Origin: an uncultured Alistipes sp.
GTDB lineage: Bacteria > Bacteroidota > Bacteroidia > Bacteroidales > Rikenellaceae
DNA length: 7,252 nt
NCBI GenBank assembly: GCA_937899895.1
Contig: CALBQR010000053.1
Span: 1 to 7,252, forward strand
Direction: 5' to 3'
Of the stretch, positions 6,038 to 7,252 are shown one piece after another. Each line of letters begins with the position of its first letter. The stretch's first letter is position 1. The position numbers and the translations under genes are program-made. The notes under the pieces are model-generated. The model was not told the DNA's origin. It did no database searches and worked only from the letters and a program-made list of their open reading frames with translations.

Positions 6038-6913
6038 ATGGAATACGCAACCAAACTCAAAGAGTATGCTCCTGCTCCGACCGTTGAGGAGGTAGCCGAG
6101 AAGGTGGCAGCGGCTCGTGTGGCAGCCAAGGCAAACGAAACGATAGATGTCTATAAATTCTGCTATTCGGCCATCGACCTTACGACGTTGGCTTGTACTG
6201 ATTCGGTCGAGTCAGTAACCCGTTTTGCGCGTCGCGCGGCAGAGTTCTATATCGACTATCCGCATATCCCGAACGTAGCGTCTATCTGCGTCTATCCTCC
6301 TTTTGTTGAGACAGTTGGATTGGCCGTAGATGGTACTCCGATGCGCATTACAAGTGTGTCGGGCGGTTTCCCCGCATCGCAGACGTTCCTCGAAGTGAAG
6401 GTTTTGGAAACGGCTATGGCGATCGAAAATGGAGCCGACGAGATCGACATCGTGATCAACGTGGGCGAATTGCTGGCGGGTCGTGTCGATGAGATGGCAT
6501 CGGAGATTGAGGTGTTGCGTGAGGAGGCCGATGAGGTGGTTTTGAAGGTGATCATCGAGTCGGGTGCGCTGAAAACTCCCGAACTGATCCGTAAGGCTTC
6601 GCTGTTGTCGATGATGGCGGGTGCCGATTTCGTTAAGACCTCGACAGGTAAGATCGACGTAGCTGCAACACCCGAAGCGGCAGTTGTGATGTGTGAGGCT
6701 ATCCGCGACTACTATGAGAAGACGGGTCGCAAGGTCGGTTTCAAGGCGGCAGGTGGCGTGCGCACTGCCGAAGATGCTGCGCTCTACTACACCATCGTTG
6801 AGCAGACTCTCGGTAAGGAGTGGCTCACTCCCGAATTGTTCCGTATCGGTGCAAGTTCGGTTGCCAACAATCTGATCTCGGCAATCGAAGGCAAGGAGGT
6901 TAAGTACTTTTAA
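6038..6913 (+). CDS. deoC: Deoxyribose-phosphate aldolase
   Basis: DeoC is a class I aldolase that splits 2-deoxy-D-ribose 5-phosphate into acetaldehyde and glyceraldehyde 3-phosphate, the last step in using deoxynucleosides as a carbon source; it is cytoplasmic. The 291-residue sequence has the catalytic set: D137 in GADEIDIVIN (E. coli D102), Schiff-base lysine K200 in FVKTSTGK (E. coli K167) and K236 in GFKAAGGVR (E. coli K201). The substrate-binding IDLTTL segment (46-51) is of the E. coli type. The protein is about 30 residues longer than E. coli DeoC (259), mainly at the N-terminus, which is alanine- and glutamate-rich. The penultimate residue is a tyrosine (KYF end). It has its own predicted promoter and two tandem terminators downstream. 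No other deo genes are adjacent. Confidence 0.95.
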   Translation: MEYATKLKEYAPAPTVEEVAEKVAAARVAAKANETIDVYKFCYSAIDLTTLACTDSVESVTRFARRAAEFYIDYPHIPNVASICVYPPFVETVGLAVDGTPMRITSVSGGFPASQTFLEVKVLETAMAIENGADEIDIVINVGELLAGRVDEMASEIEVLREEADEVVLKVIIESGALKTPELIRKASLLSMMAGADFVKTSTGKIDVAATPEAAVVMCEAIRDYYEKTGRKVGFKAAGGVRTAEDAALYYTIVEQTLGKEWLTPELFRIGASSVANNLISAIEGKEVKYF

Positions 6914-6948
6914 TTCAAAATGCAAGATTCAGGATTCAAAATTAAGCC
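6913..6948 (+). repeat. A/T-rich repeat, copy 1 (ATTCA units)
   Basis: ATTCA recurs at 6913, 6927 and 6934, and the block ends in the 15-mer ATTCAAAATTAAGCC (6934-6948), which runs into the first terminator stem. The same 15-mer occurs exactly once more at 6992-7006. The first unit overlaps the last base of the deoC stop codon. Confidence 0.75.
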
Positions 6949-6971
6949 GCACTTTTTGGTGCGGCTTTTTT
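6945..6971 (+). terminator. Rho-independent terminator of deoC (first)
   Basis: AGCCGCAC (6945-6952) pairs perfectly with GTGCGGCT (6959-6966) around a TTTTTG loop, followed by a run of six T residues (6966-6971). It starts 32 bp after the deoC stop. The minus strand lacks a T-run, so it works for deoC only. Confidence 0.9.
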
Positions 6972-6975
6972 ATTA

Positions 6976-7006
6976 ATTCAAAGGACCCAAAATTCAAAAT
7001 TAAGCC
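6976..7006 (+). repeat. A/T-rich repeat, copy 2
   Basis: ATTCAAAGG (6976-6984) is followed by the exact 15-mer ATTCAAAATTAAGCC (6992-7006) shared with copy 1, 58 bp downstream of the first. As in copy 1, the 15-mer ends inside a terminator stem. Confidence 0.75.
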
Positions 7007-7028
7007 ACGCACTCAGCGTGGCTTTTTT
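7003..7028 (+). terminator. Second rho-independent terminator, tandem with the first
   Basis: AGCCACGC (7003-7010) pairs perfectly with GCGTGGCT (7016-7023) around the loop ACTCA, and six T residues follow (7023-7028). The stem differs from the first terminator inside but shares the AGCC/GGCT ends and the leading repeat. Confidence 0.88.
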
Positions 7029-7029
7029 G

Positions 7030-7051
7030 TTTGCCAAAAAGAATTGGCAAA
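7030..7051. repeat. 8-bp inverted repeat
   Basis: TTTGCCAA (7030-7037) and TTGGCAAA (7044-7051) are exact reverse complements separated by six bases (AAAGAA). It follows directly on the second terminator. It lacks a T-run on either side, so it is not itself a standard terminator. Confidence 0.7.
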
Positions 7052-7067
7052 ATCTCCGATTTTGACA

Positions 7068-7116
7068 CACCTTCGCGGGCTCGCCCTTCGGGCGACCCCC
7101 GCAGCCCGCGAAGGTG
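7068..7116. repeat. Long GC-rich nested palindrome (possible intergenic repeat element)
   Basis: CACCTTCGCGGGCT (7068-7081) is an exact 14-bp reverse complement of 7103-7116. Inside, CGCCC (7082-7086) pairs with GGGCG (7090-7094) around TTC, leaving ACCCCCGC (7095-7102) unpaired. GCGGG (7075-7079) could instead pair with CCCGC (7098-7102), giving an alternative fold. It is much more GC-rich than its surroundings and codes for nothing evident. Confidence 0.8.
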
Positions 7117-7182
7117 CGATAGCTATATGGACGGGTTTTACTTTTTTCTATACTCTTAATAGCAAGCAAAGTCAATAATTCT

Positions 7183-7194
7183 GAATTTTGAATT
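7183..7194 (-). repeat. Inverted copy of the A/T-rich repeat motif
   Basis: GAATTTTGAATT is the reverse complement of AATTCAAAATTC, closely matching the core of the copies at 6934-6943 and 6991-7001. The whole 6913-7194 block is thus flanked by inverted A/T-rich motifs. Confidence 0.6.
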
Positions 7195-7212
7195 TAGCCC
7201 TGTTTGCCCAAC

Positions 7213-7245
7213 AAAAAAATGACCACCCCGCGTGGGAGTGGTCAT
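7213..7245 (-). terminator. Minus-strand terminator of a gene beyond the right edge
   Basis: ATGACCAC (7219-7226) pairs with GTGGTCAT (7238-7245), and an inner CCC/GGG stem extends it. The A-run at 7213-7219 reads as seven T residues after the hairpin on the minus strand. It therefore ends a leftward transcript whose gene lies beyond 7252, convergent with deoC. Confidence 0.82.
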
Positions 7246-7252
7246 CTTCTCA

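Larger units (their letters stand above)
6914..7252. other. 339-bp gene-free region with repeats, terminators and a long hairpin
   Basis: No coding sequence with recognisable similarity lies here. In order it holds two A/T-rich repeat copies each joined to a plus-strand terminator, an 8-bp inverted repeat (7030-7051), a GC-rich nested hairpin (7068-7116), a T-rich stretch without evident features (about 7117-7180), an inverted copy of the A/T-rich repeat (7183-7194), and a minus-strand terminator at the right edge. Confidence 0.8.

Noticed and set aside
6212..6925. 237-residue open frame on the minus strand opposite deoC
   Set aside because: It is antisense to a gene with intact catalytic residues and has histidine/arginine-rich content typical of a shadow frame.
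6913..7006. CRISPR-like spaced repeats
   Set aside because: Only two copies of a 15-mer are present, each tied to a terminator, with no repeat-spacer regularity and no cas genes.
6978..7175. 65-residue open frame on the minus strand
   Set aside because: It runs through the long palindrome, the inverted repeat and the second terminator, which explain the sequence better; no recognisable protein features.

Overview
The window looks like ordinary chromosomal sequence from a member of the Bacteroidota, probably order Bacteroidales; an Alistipes-like organism (Rikenellaceae) is my guess from the feel of the proteins and the mixed-GC codon use, not something proven here. Supporting signs are promoter boxes of the Bacteroidota type (TAnnTTTG) instead of the usual -10 element, start codons without clear Shine-Dalgarno sequences, and a TonB with the N-terminus common in this phylum. 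All eight protein genes are intact except pyrH, which is cut by the left edge.

Layout. Positions 1-1429 (+): the end of pyrH (UMP kinase), an exported TlpA/ResA-like thioredoxin, and frr (ribosome recycling factor), tightly spaced and apparently one operon, closed by a strong hairpin terminator at about 1447-1480. Positions 1498-3412 (-): hflX (ribosome-associated GTPase) followed 31 bp later by upp (uracil phosphoribosyltransferase), probably co-transcribed and convergent with frr. Positions 3526-4206 (-): a TonB energy transducer with its own terminator. A 159-bp A/T-rich region separates tonB from the divergent rlmN (4366-5388, +), and each side carries a recognisable promoter box. rlmN is followed by a small exported thioredoxin (5463-5897, +) and, after a new promoter, by deoC (6038-6913, +).

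The last 339 bases (6914-7252) hold no gene. They contain two tandem copies of a short A/T-rich repeat, each leading into a rho-independent terminator; an 8-bp inverted repeat; a long GC-rich nested hairpin (7068-7116); an inverted copy of the A/T-rich repeat; and a terminator facing left that implies a minus-strand gene just beyond the right edge.

Functionally the genes are housekeeping: translation and ribosome upkeep (frr, hflX, rlmN), pyrimidine and deoxynucleoside metabolism (pyrH, upp, deoC), and the envelope (two exported thioredoxins, TonB). I see no convincing new multi-gene system. The items most worth a second look are the thioredoxin gene sitting between pyrH and frr, the repeat and hairpin cluster after deoC, and the unusual extra cysteines in the exported thioredoxins.
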